NCBI GenBank assembly: GCA_950022295.1
Contig: OX465598.1
Span: forward strand, 1,240,001-1,304,000
Direction: 5' to 3'
Length of the DNA stretch: 64,000 nt
Origin: Bromus sterilis
Taxonomy: Eukaryota > Streptophyta > Magnoliopsida > Poales > Poaceae
The position numbers and the translations under genes are program-made. The notes beneath the pieces are model-generated. The model was not told the origin of the DNA. It ran no database searches and was given only the letters and a program-made list of their open reading frames with translations. How positions within the stretch are numbered: position 1 is the stretch's first letter; each line of letters starts with the position of its first letter. Positions 24,218-36,611 of the stretch are shown here, in pieces.

Positions 24218-26109
24218 CATTGATGAACCCAGGGTGCATTTACGTGACGGTTATCAACACTCGCAGTTTTGGCCGATTCTGGCCATTTTCATGGGTTATT
24301 AATAACAGTTATATGGGCTATTAATCACAGTTTTGGGTCCCCGGAGTGATTTCCACCATTGACGAACCCTAGGGTGCACTTACGTGATGGTCATCAACCC
24401 TCGCACTTTTGGCCGATTCTGGCCTGTTTCATGGGCTAGTAATCACATATACATGGGCTATTAATCACCGTTTTGGGTCCCCGGAGTGATTTACACCACT
24501 GACGAACCCTAGGGTGCATTTACGTGACGGTCATCAACCCTCGCACTTTTGGCCGATTCTGGCCTGTTTCATGGGCTATTAATCACAGTTATATGGGCTA
24601 TTAATCACCGTTTTGGGTCCCCGGAGTGATTTCCACCATTGACGAACCCCAGGGTGCATTTACGTGACGGTCATCAACCCTCGCACTTTTGGCCGATTCT
24701 GGCCTGTTTCATGGGCTATTAATCACAGTTATATGGGCTATTCATCACCGTTTTGTGTCCCCGGAGTGATTTCCACCATTGACAAACCCAGGGTGCATTT
24801 ACGTGACGGTCATCAACCCTCGCAGTTTTGGCCGATTCTGGCCTGTTTCATGGGCTATTAATCACAGTTACATGGGCAATTAATCACCGTTTTGGGTCCC
24901 CGGAGTGATTTCCACCATTGACGAACCCAGGGTGCATTTACGTGACGGTCATCAACCCTCGCACTTTTGGCCGATTCTGGCCTGTTTCATGGGCTATTAA
25001 TCAGAGTTACATGGGCAATTAATCACCGTTTTGGGTCCCCGGAGTGATTTCCACCATTGACGAACCCTAGGGTGCACTTACGTGACGGTCATCAACCCTC
25101 GCACTTTTGGCCGATTCTGGCCTGTTTCATGGGCTACTAATCACAGTTACATGGGCTATTAATCACCGTTTTGGGTCCCCGGAGTGATTTCCACCATTGA
25201 TGAACCCAGGGTGCATTTACGTGACGGTTATCAACCCTCGCACTTGTTGCCGATTCTGGCCATTTTCATGGGTTATTAATAACAGTTATATGGGCTATTA
25301 ATCACCTTTTTGGGTCCCCGGAGTGATTTCCACCATTGACAAACCCTAGGGTGCATTTACGTGACGGTCATCAACCCTCGCACTTTTGGCCGATTCTGGC
25401 CTGTTTCATGGGCTACTAATCACATATACATGGGCTATTAATCACCGTTTTGGGTCCCCGGAGTGATTTCCACCATTGATGAACCCAGGGTGCATTTACG
25501 TGACGGTTATCAACACTCGCAGTTTTGGCCGATTCTGGCCATTTTCATGGGTTATTAATAACAGTTATATGGGCTATTAATCACAGTTTTGGGTCCCCGG
25601 AGTGATTTCCACCATTGACGAACCCTAGGGTGCACTTACGTGATGGTCATCAACCCTCGCACTTTTGGCCGATTCTGGCCTGTTTCATGGGCTAGTAATC
25701 ACATATACATGGGCTATTAATCACCGTTTTGGGTCCCCGGAGTGATTTACACCACTGACGAACCCTAGGGTGCATTTACGTGACGGTCATCAACCCTCGC
25801 ACTTTTGGCCGATTCTGGCCTGTTTCATGGGCTATTAATCACAGTTATATGGGCTATTAATCACCGTTTTGGGTCCCCGGAGTGATTTCCACCATTGACG
25901 AACCCCAGGGTGCATTTACGTGACGGTCATCAACCCTCGCACTTTTGGCCGATTCTGGCCTGTTTCATGGGCTATTAATCACAGTTATATGGGCTATTCA
26001 TCACCGTTTTGGGTCCCCGGAGTGATTTCCACCATTGACAAACCCAGGGTGCATTTACGTGACGGTCATCAACCCTCGCAGTTTTGGCCGATTCTGGCCT
26101 GTTTCATGG
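23621..26109. repeat. 1,256-bp higher-order repeat (9-mer), two copies
   Basis: Copy 1 is about 23,621-24,876 and copy 2 about 24,877-26,109. Diagnostic pairs are TACGTGATGG at 24,381 and 25,637, and GGGCTAGTAATCACATATAC near 24,435 and 25,691, both spaced 1,256 bp. One point difference is GTTTTGTGTCC at about 24,755 against GTTTTGGGTCC in copy 2. The left edge coincides with the G deletion near 23,620. Confidence 0.83.
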
Positions 26110-27059
26110 CCTATTAATCACAGTTATATGGGCTATTCATCACCGTTTTGGGTCCCCGGAGTGATTTCCACCATTGACGAACCCCAGGGTGCATTTACGT
26201 GACGGTCATCAACCCTCGCACTTTTGGCCGATTCTGGCCTGTTTCATGGGCTATTAATCACAGTTACATGGGCAATTAATCACCGTTTTGGGTCCCCGGA
26301 GTGATTTCCACCATTGACGAACCCAGGGTGCATTTACGTGACGGTTATCAACACTCGCAGTCTTGGCCGATTCTGGCCATTTTCATGGGTTATTAATCAC
26401 AGTTATATGGGCTATTAATCACCGTTTTGGGTCCCCGGAGTGATTTCCACCACTAATGAACCCTAGGATGCATTTACGTGACGGTCATCAACCCTCGCAC
26501 TTTTGGCCGATTCTGGCCTGTTTCATGGGCTATTAATCACAGTTATATGGGCTATTCATCACCGTTTTGGGTCCCCGGAGTGATTTCCACCATTGACGAA
26601 CCCCAGGGTGCATTTACGAGACGGTCATCAACCCTCGCACTTTTGGCCGATTCTGGCCATTTTCATGGGTTATTAATAACAGTTATATGGGCTATTAATC
26701 ACCGTTTTGGGTCCCCGGAGTGATTTCCACCATTGACGAACCCTAGGGTGCATTTACGTGACGGTCATCAACCCTCGCACTTTTGGCCGATTCTGGCCTG
26801 TTTCATGGGCTATTAATCACAGTTATATGGGCTATTCATCACCGTTTGGGGTCCCCGGAGTGATTTCCACCATTGACGAACCCCAGGGTGCATTTACGTG
26901 ACGGTCATCAACCCTCGCACTTTTGGCCGATTCTGGCCTGTTTCATGGGCTATTAATCACAGTTATATGGGCTATTCATCACCGTTTTGGGTCCCCGGAG
27001 TGATTTCCACCATTGACGAACCCAGGGTGCATTTACGTGACGGTCATCAACCCTCGCAG
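26110..27059. repeat. Monomers not assigned to a local HOR
   Basis: About seven monomers between the 1,256-bp and 2,492-bp blocks. They are ordinary A, B and D classes with several private changes: CATGGCC at 26,107, CGCAGTCTTGG near 26,357, CCACTAATGAACCCTAGGATGC near 26,450-26,470 and CGTTTGGGGTCC near 26,844. The higher density of private changes suggests this stretch has escaped recent homogenisation. No gene is seen. Confidence 0.7.
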
Positions 27060-30000
27060 TTTTGGCCGATTCTGGCCTGTTTCATGGGCTATTAATCACA
27101 GTTATATGGGCTATTCATCACCGTTTTGGGTCCCCGGAGTGATTTCCACCATTGACGAACCCCAGGGTGCATTTACGTGACGGTCATCAACCCTCGCACT
27201 TTTGGCCGATTCTGGCCTGTTTCATGGGCTATTAATCACAGTTATATGGGCTATTCATCACCGTTTTGGGTCCCCGGAGTGATTTCCACCATTGACAAAC
27301 CCCAGGGTGCATTTACGTGACGGTCATCAACCCTCGCACTTTTGGCCGATTCTGGCCTGTTTCATGGGCTATTAATCACAGTTACATGGGCAATTAATCA
27401 CCGTTTTGGGTCCCCGGAGTGATTTCCACCATTGACGAACCCAGGGTGCATTTACGTGACGGTCATCAACCCTCGCACTTTTGGCCGATTCTGGCCTGTT
27501 TCATGGGCTATTAATCAGAGTTACATGGGCAATTAATCACCGTTTTGGGTCCCCGGAGTGATTTCCACCATTGACGAACCCTAGGGTGCACTTACGTGAC
27601 GGTCATCAACCCTCGCACTTTTGGCCGATTCTGGCCTGTTTCATGGGCTACTAATCACAGTTACATGGGCTATTAATCACCGTTTTGGGTCCCCGGAGTG
27701 ATTTCCACCATTGATGAACCCAGGGTGCATTTACGTGACGGTTATCAACCCTCGCACTTGTTGCCGATTCTGGCCATTTACATGGGCTATTAATCACCGT
27801 TTTGGGTCCCCGGAGTGATTTCCACCATTGATGAACCCAGGGTGCATTTACGTGACGGTTATCAACACTCGCAGTTTTGGCCGATTCTGGCCATTTTCAT
27901 GGGTTATTAATAACAGTTATATGGGCTATTAATCACAGTTTTGGGTCCCCGGAGTGATTTACACCACTGACGAACCCTAGGGTGCATTTACGTGACGGTC
28001 ATCAACCCTCGCACTTTTGGCCGATTCTGGCCTGTTTCATAGGCTATTAATCACAGTTATATGGGCTATTAATCACCGTTTTGGGTCCCCGGAGTGATTT
28101 CCACCATTGACGAACCCCAGGGTGCATTTACGTGACGGTCATCAACCCTCGCACTTTTGGCCGATTCTGGCCTGTTTCATGGGCTATTAATCACAGTTAG
28201 ATAGGCAATTAATCACCGTTTTGGGTCCCCGGAGTGATTTCCACCATTGACGAACCAAGGGTGCATTTACGTGACGGTTATCAACACTCGCAGTTTTGGC
28301 CGATTCTGGCCATTTTCATGGGTTATTAATAACAGTTATATGGGCTATTAATCACCGTTTTGGGTCCCCGGAGTGATTTACACCACTGACGAACCCTAGG
28401 GTGCATTTACGTGACGGTCATCAACCCTCGCACTTTTGGCCGATTCTGGCCTGTTTCATGGGCTATTAATCACAGTTATATGGGCTATTAATCACCGTTT
28501 TGGGTCCCCGGAGTGATTTCCACCATTGACGAACCCCAGGGTGCATTTACGTGACGGTCATCAACCCTCGCACTTTTGGCCGATTCTGGCCTGTTTCATG
28601 GGCTATTAATCACAGTTATATGGGCTATTAATCACCGTTTTGGGTCCCCGGAGTGATTTCCACCATTGACGAACCCAGGGTGCATTTACGTGACGGTCAT
28701 CAACCCTCGCAGTTTTGGCCGATTCTGGCCTGTTTCATGGGCTATTAATCACAGTTATATGGGCTATTCATCACCGTTTTGGGTCCCCGGAGTGATTTCC
28801 ACCATTGACGAACCCCAGGGTGCATTTACGTGACGGTCATCAACCCTCGCACTTTTGGCCGATTCTGGCCTGTTTCATGGGCTATTAATCACAGTTATAT
28901 GGGCTATTCATCACCGTTTTGGGTCCCCGGAGTGATTTCCACCATTGATGAACCCAGGGTGCATTTACGTGACGGTTATCAACACTCGCAGTTTTGGCCG
29001 ATTCTGGCCTGTTTCATGGGCTATTAATCACAGTTATATGGGCTATTCATCACCGTTTTGGGTCCCCGGAGTGATTTCCACCATTGACGAACCCCAGGGT
29101 GCATTTACGAGACGGTCATCAACCCTCGCACTTTTGGCCGATTCTGGCCATTTTCATGGGTTATTAATAACAGTTATATGGGCTATTAATCACCGTTTTG
29201 GGTCCCCGGAGTGATTTCCACCATTGACGAACCCTAGGGTGCATTTACGTGACGGTCATCAACCCTCGCACTTTTGGCCGATTCTGGCCTGTTTCATGGG
29301 CTATTAATCACAGTTATATGGGCTATTCATCACCGTTTTGGGTCCCCGGAGTGATTTCCACCATTGACGAACCCCAGGGTGCATTTACGTGACGGTCATC
29401 AACCCTCGCACTTTTGGCCGATTCTGGCCATTTTCATGGGTTATTAATAACAGTTATATGGGCTATTAATCACCGTTTTGGGTCCCCGGAGTGATTTCCA
29501 CCATTGACGAACCCTAGCGTGCATTTACGTGACGGTCATCAACCCTCGCACTTTTGGCCGATTCTGGCCTGTTTCATGGGCTATTAATCACAGTTATATG
29601 GGCTATTCATCACCGTTTTGGGTCCCCGGAGTGATTTCCACCATTGACGAACCCCAGGGTGCATTTACGTGACGGTCATCAACCCTCGCACTTTTGGCCG
29701 ATTCTGGCCTGTTTCATGGGCTATTAATCACAGTTATATGGGCTATTCATCACCGTTTTGGGTCCTCGGAGTGATTTCCACCATTGACAAACCCCAGGGT
29801 GCATTTACGTGACGGTCATCAACCCTCGCACTTTTGGCCGATTCTGGCCTGTTTCATGGGCTATTAATCACAGTTACATGGGCAATTAATCACCGTTTTG
29901 GGTCCCCGGAGTGATTTCCACCATTGACGAACCCAGGGTGCATTTACGTGACGGTCATCAACCCTCGCACTTTTGGCCGATTCTGGCCTGTTTCATGGGC

Positions 30001-32944
30001 TATTAATCAGAGTTACATGGGCAATTAATCACCGTTTTGGGTCCCCGGAGTGATTTCCACCATTGACGAACCCTAGGGTGCACTTACGTGACGGTCATCA
30101 ACCCTCGCACTTTTGGCCGATTCTGGCCTGTTTCATGGGCTACTAATCACAGTTACATGGGCTATTAATCACCGTTTTGGGTCCCCGGAGTGATTTCCAC
30201 CATTGATGAACCCAGGGTGCATTTACGTGACGGTTATCAACCCTCGCACTTGTTGCCGATTCTGGCCATTTACATGGGCTATTAATCACCGTTTTGGGTC
30301 CCCGGAGTGATTTCCACCATTGATGAACCCAGGGTGCATTTACGTGACGGTTATCAACACTCGCAGTTTTGGCCGATTCTGGCCATTTTCATGGGTTATT
30401 AATAACAGTTATATGGGCTATTAATCACAGTTTTGGGTCCCCGGAGTGATTTACACCACTGACGAACCCTAGGGTGCATTTACGTGACGGTCATCAACCC
30501 TCGCACTTTTGGCCGATTCTGGCCTGTTTCATAGGCTATTAATCACAGTTATATGGGCTATTAATCACCGTTTTGGGTCCCCGGAGTGATTTCCACCATT
30601 GACGAACCCCAGGGTGCATTTACGTGACGGTCATCAACCCTCGCACTTTTGGCCGATTCTGGCCTGTTTCATGGGCTATTAATCACAGTTAGATAGGCAA
30701 TTAATCACCGTTTTGGGTCCCCGGAGTGATTTCCACCATTGACGAACCAAGGGTGCATTTACGTGACGGTTATCAACACTCGCAGTTTTGGCCGATTCTG
30801 GCCATTTTCATGGGTTATTAATAACAGTTATATGGGCTATTAATCACCGTTTTGGGTCCCCGGAGTGATTTACACCACTGACGAACCCTAGGGTGCATTT
30901 ACGTGACGGTCATCAACCCTCGCACTTTTGGCCGATTCTGGCCTGTTTCATGGGCTATTAATCACAGTTATATGGGCTATTAATCACCGTTTTGGGTCCC
31001 CGGAGTGATTTCCACCATTGACGAACCCCAGGGTGCATTTACGTGACGGTCATCAACCCTCGCACTTTTGGCCGATTCTGGCCTGTTTCATGGGCTATTA
31101 ATCACAGTTATATGGGCTATTAATCACCGTTTTGGGTCCCCGGAGTGATTTCCACCATTGACGAACCCAGGGTGCATTTACGTGACGGTCATCAACCCTC
31201 GCAGTTTTGGCCGATTCTGGCCTGTTTCATGGGCTATTAATCACAGTTATATGGGCTATTCATCACCGTTTTGGGTCCCCGGAGTGATTTCCACCATTGA
31301 CGAACCCCAGGGTGCATTTACGTGACGGTCATCAACCCTCGCACTTTTGGCCGATTCTGGCCTGTTTCATGGGCTATTAATCACAGTTATATGGGCTATT
31401 CATCACCGTTTTGGGTCCCCGGAGTGATTTCCACCATTGATGAACCCAGGGTGCATTTACGTGACGGTTATCAACACTCGCAGTTTTGGCCGATTCTGGC
31501 CTGTTTCATGGGCTATTAATCACAGTTATATGGGCTATTCATCACCGTTTTGGGTCCCCGGAGTGATTTCCACCATTGACGAACCCCAGGGTGCATTTAC
31601 GAGACGGTCATCAACCCTCGCACTTTTGGCCGATTCTGGCCATTTTCATGGGTTATTAATAACAGTTATATGGGCTATTAATCACCGTTTTGGGTCCCCG
31701 GAGTGATTTCCACCATTGACGAACCCTAGGGTGCATTTACGTGACGGTCATCAACCCTCGCACTTTTGGCCGATTCTGGCCTGTTTCATGGGCTATTAAT
31801 CACAGTTATATGGGCTATTCATCACCGTTTTGGGTCCCCGGAGTGATTTCCACCATTGACGAACCCCAGGGTGCATTTACGTGACGGTCATCAACCCTCG
31901 CACTTTTGGCCGATTCTGGCCATTTTCATGGGTTATTAATAACAGTTATATGGGCTATTAATCACCGTTTTGGGTCCCCGGAGTGATTTCCACCATTGAC
32001 GAACCCTAGGGTGCATTTACGTGACGGTCATCAACCCTCGCACTTTTGGCCGATTCTGGCCTGTTTCATGGGCTATTAATCACAGTTATATGGGCTATTC
32101 ATCACCGTTTTGGGTCCCCGGAGTGATTTCCACCATTGACGAACCCCAGGGTGCATTTACGTGACGGTCATCAACCCTCGCACTTTTGGCCAATTCTGGC
32201 CTGTTTCATGGGCTATTAATCACAGTTATATGGGCTATTCATCACCGTTTTGGGTCCTCGGAGTGATTTCCACCATTGACAAACCCCAGGGTGCATTTAC
32301 GTGACGGTCATCAACCCTCGCACTTTTGGCCGATTCTGGCCTGTTTCATGGGCTATTAATCACAGTTACATGGGCAATTAATCACCGTTTTGGGTCCCCG
32401 GAGTGATTTCCACCATTGACGAACCCAGGGTGCATTTACGTGACGGTCATCAACCCTCGCACTTTTGGCCGATTCTGGCCTGTTTCATGGGCTATTAATC
32501 AGAGTTACATGGGCAATTAATCACCGTTTTGGGTCCCCGGAGTGATTTCCACCATTGACGAACCCTAGGGTGCACTTACGTGACGGTCATCAACCCTCGC
32601 ACTTTTGGCCGATTCTGGCCTGTTTCATGGGCTACTAATCACAGTTACATGGGCTATTAATCACCGTTTTGGGTCCCCGGAGTGATTTCCACCATTGATG
32701 AACCCAGGGTGCATTTACGTGACGGTTATCAACCCTCGCACTTGTTGCCGATTCTGGCCATTTACATGGGCTATTAATCACCGTTTTGGGTCCCCGGAGT
32801 GATTTCCACCATTGATGAACCCAGGGTGCATTTACGTGACGGTTATCAACACTCGCAGTTTTGGCCGATTCTGGCCATTTTCATGGGTTATTAATAACAG
32901 TTATATGGGCTATTAATCACAGTTTTGGGTCCCCGGAGTGATTT
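27060..32944. repeat. 2,492-bp higher-order repeat (18 units), about 2.4 copies
   Basis: Copies are about 27,060-29,551, 29,552-32,043 and a partial one at 32,044-32,944. The marker GGCCATTTACATGGGC occurs at 27,772; 30,264 and 32,756, each 2,492 bp apart. Each copy contains a 117-bp unit with one 22-bp subrepeat, which makes the period about 22 bp short of 18 full monomers. GGGTCCTCGGAG marks copies 2 and 3 (29,764 and 32,256) but not copy 1. The match stops at 32,945 (GATTTCC for GATTTAC). Confidence 0.87.
27723..27839 (+). repeat. 117-bp monomer with a single 22-bp subrepeat
   Basis: GGCCATTTACATGGGCTATTAATC shows that class D sequence passes straight from GGCCATT into the second subrepeat; one 22-bp unit is missing. 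The length is 117 bp, 22 less than its 139-bp neighbours. Identical short units lie at 30,215-30,331 and 32,707-32,823, one per copy of the 2,492-bp HOR, so the loss happened before that HOR was amplified. Confidence 0.9.
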
Positions 32945-32971
32945 CCACCATTGACGAACCCTAGGGTGCAC

Positions 32972-35900
32972 TTACGTGACGGTCATCAACCCTCGCACTT
33001 TTGGCCGATTCTGGCCTGTTTCATGGGCTACTAATCACATATACATGGGCTATTAATCACCTTTTTGGGTCCCCGGAGTGATTTACACCATTGACGAACC
33101 CTAGGGTGCATTTACGTGACGGTCATCAACCCTCGCACTTTTGGCCGATTCTGGCCTATTTCATGGGCTATTAATCACAGTTATATGGGCTATTAATCAC
33201 CGTTTTGGGTCCCCGGAGTGATTTCCACCATTGACGAACCCCAGGGTGCATTTACGTGACGGTCATCAACCCTCGCACTTTTGGCCGATTCTGGCCTGTT
33301 TCATGGGTTATTAATAACAGTTATATGGGCTATTAATCACCGTTTTGGGTCCCCGGAGTGATTTCCACCATTGACGAACCCTAGGGTGCATTTACGTGAC
33401 GGTCATCAACCCTCGCACTTTTGGCCGATTCTGGCCTGTTTCATGGGCTATTAATCACAGTTACATGGGCAATTAATCACCGTTTTGGGTCCCCGGAGTG
33501 ATTTCCACCATTGACGAACCCTAGGGTGCATTTACGTGACGGTCATCAACCCTCGCACTTTGGCCGATTCTGGCCTGTTTCATGGGCTATTAATCACAGT
33601 TACATGGGCAATTAATCACCGTTTTGGGTCCCCGGAGTGATTTCCACCATTGACGAACCCTAGGGTGCATTTACGTGACGGTCATCAACCCTCGCACTTT
33701 GGCCGATTCTGGCCTGTTTCATGGGCTACTAATCACAGTTACATGGGCTATTAATCACCGTTTTGGGTCCCCGGAGTGATTTCCACCATTGACGAACCCC
33801 AGGGTGCATTTACGTGACGGTCATCAACCCTCGCACTTTTGGCCGATTCTGGCCTGTTTCATGGGCTATTAATCACAGTTATATGGGCTATTCATCACCG
33901 TTTTGGGTCCCCGGAGTGATTTCCACCATTGACGAACCCAGGGTGCATTTACGTGACGGTCATCAACCCTCGCACTTTTGGCCGATTCTGGCCTGTTTCA
34001 TGGGCTATTAATCACAGTTATATGGGCTATTCATCACCGTTTTGGGTCCCCGGAGTGATTTCCACCATTGACAAACCCCAGGGTGCATTTACGTGACGGT
34101 CATCAACCCTCGCACTTTTTGCCGATTTTGGCCTGTTACATGGGCTATTAATCACAGTTACATGGGCAATTAATCACCGTTTTGCGTCCCCGGAGTGATT
34201 TCCACCATTGACGAACCCAGGGTGCATTTACGTGACGGTCATCAACCCTCGCACTTTTGGCCGATTCTGGCCTGTTTCATGGGCTATTAATCAGAGTTAC
34301 ATGGGCAATTAATCACCGTTTTGGGTCCCCGGAGTGATTTCCACCATTGACGAACCCTAGGGTGCACTTACGTGACGGTCATCAACCCTCGCACTTTTGG
34401 CCGATTCTGGCCTATTTCATGGGCTACTAATCACAGTTACATGGGCTATTAATCACCGTTTTGGGTCCCCGGAGTGATTTCCACCATTGATGAACCCAGG
34501 GTGCATTTACGTGACGGTTATCAACCCTCGCACTTGTTGCCGATTCTGGCCATTTTCATGGGTTATTAATAACAGTTATATGGGCTATTAATCACCTTTT
34601 TGGGTCCCCGGAGTGATTTCCACCATTGACAAACCCTAGGGTGCATTTACGTGACGGTCATCAACCCTCGCACTTTTGGCCGATTCTGGCCTGTTTCATG
34701 GGCTACTAATCACATATACATGGGCTATTAATCACCGTTTTGGGTCCCCGGAGTGATTTCCACCATTGATGAACCCAGCGTGCATTTACGTGACGGTCAT
34801 CAACCCTCGCACTTTTGGCCGATTCTGGCCTGTTTCATGGGCTACTAATCACATATACATGGGCTATTAATCACCTTTTTGGGTCCCCGGAGTGATTTAC
34901 ACCATTGACGAACCCTAGGGTGCATTTACGTGACGGTCATCAACCCTCGCACTTTTGGCCGATTCTGGCCTGTTTCATGGGCTATTAATCACAGTTATAT
35001 GGGCTATTAATCACCGTTTTGGGTCCCCGGAGTGATTTCCACCATTGACGAACCCCAGGGTGCATTTACGTGACGGTCATCAACCCTCGCACTTTTGGCC
35101 GATTCTGGCCTGTTTCATGGGTTATTAATAACAGTTATATGGGCTATTAATCACCGTTTTGGGTCCCCGGAGTGATTTCCACCATTGACGAACCCTAGGG
35201 TGCATTTACGTGACGGTCATCAACCCTCGCACTTTTGGCCGATTCTGGCCTCTTTCATGGGCTATTAATCACAGTTACATGGGCAATTAATCACCGTTTT
35301 GGGTCCCCGGAGCGATTTCCACCATTGACGAACCCTAGGGTGCATTTACGTGACGGTCATCAACCCTCGCACTTTGGCCGATTCTGGCCTGTTTCATGGG
35401 CTATTAATCACAGTTACATGGGCAATTAATCACCGTTTTGGGTCCCCGGAGTGATTTCCACCATTGACGAACCCTAGGGTGCATTTACGTGACGGTCATC
35501 AACCCTCGCACTTTGGCCGATTCTGGCCTGTTTCATGGGCTACTAATCACAGTTACATGGGCTATTAATCACCGTTTTGGGTCCCCGGAGTGATTTCCAC
35601 CATTGACGAACCCCAGGGTGCATTTACGTGACGGTCATCAACCCTCGCACTTTTGGCCGATTCTGGCCTGTTTCATGGGCTATTAATCACAGTTATATGG
35701 GCTATTCATCACCGTTTTGGGTCCCCGGAGTGATTTCCACCATTGACGAACCCAGGGTGCATTTACGTGACGGTCATCAACCCTCGCACTTTTGGCCGAT
35801 TCTGGCCTGTTTCATGGGCTATTAATCACAGTTATATGGGCTATTCATCACCGTTTTGGGTCCCCGGAGTGATTTCCACCATTGACAAACCCCAGGGTGC

Positions 35901-36611
35901 ATTTACGTGACGGTCATCAACCCTCGCACTTTTGGCCGATTTTGGCCTGTTTCATGGGCTATTAATCACAGTTACATGGGCAATTAATCACCGTTTTGCG
36001 TCCCCGGAGTGATTTCCACCATTGACGAACCCAGGGTGCATTTACGTGACGGTCATCAACCCTCGCACTTTTGGCCGATTCTGGCCTGTTTCATGGGCTA
36101 TTAATCAGAGTTACATGGGCAATTAATCACCGTTTTGGGTCCCCGGAGTGATTTCCACCATTGACGAACCCTAGGGTGCACTTACGTGACGGTCATCAAC
36201 CCTCGCACTTTTGGCCGATTCTGGCCTATTTCATGGGCTACTAATCACAGTTACATGGGCTATTAATCACCGTTTTGGGTCCCCGGAGTGATTTCCACCA
36301 TTGATGAACCCAGGGTGCATTTACGTGACGGTTATCAACCCTCGCACTTGTTGCCGATTCTGGCCATTTTCATGGGTTATTAATAACAGTTATATGGGCT
36401 ATTAATCACCTTTTTGGGTCCCCGGAGTGATTTCCACCATTGACAAACCCTAGGGTGCATTTACGTGACGGTCATCAACCCTCGCACTTTTGGCCGATTC
36501 TGGCCTGTTTCATGGGCTACTAATCACATATACATGGGCTATTAATCACCGTTTTGGGTCCCCGGAGTGATTTCCACCATTGATGAACCCAGGGTGCATT
36601 TACGTGACGGT
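32972..36611. repeat. 1,814-bp higher-order repeat (13-mer), two copies
   Basis: Copy 1 is about 32,972-34,785 and copy 2 about 34,786-36,599. Paired markers are CTTTTTGGGTCCCCGGAGTG followed by ATTTACACCATTG (33,061 and 34,875) and GTTTTGCGTCC (34,184 and 35,998), both 1,814 bp apart. Point differences include CTTTTTGCCGATTTTGG with TGTTACATGGG in copy 1 (about 34,115-34,141) and CCTCTTTC with GGAGCGATT in copy 2 (about 35,250 and 35,313). Confidence 0.85.
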
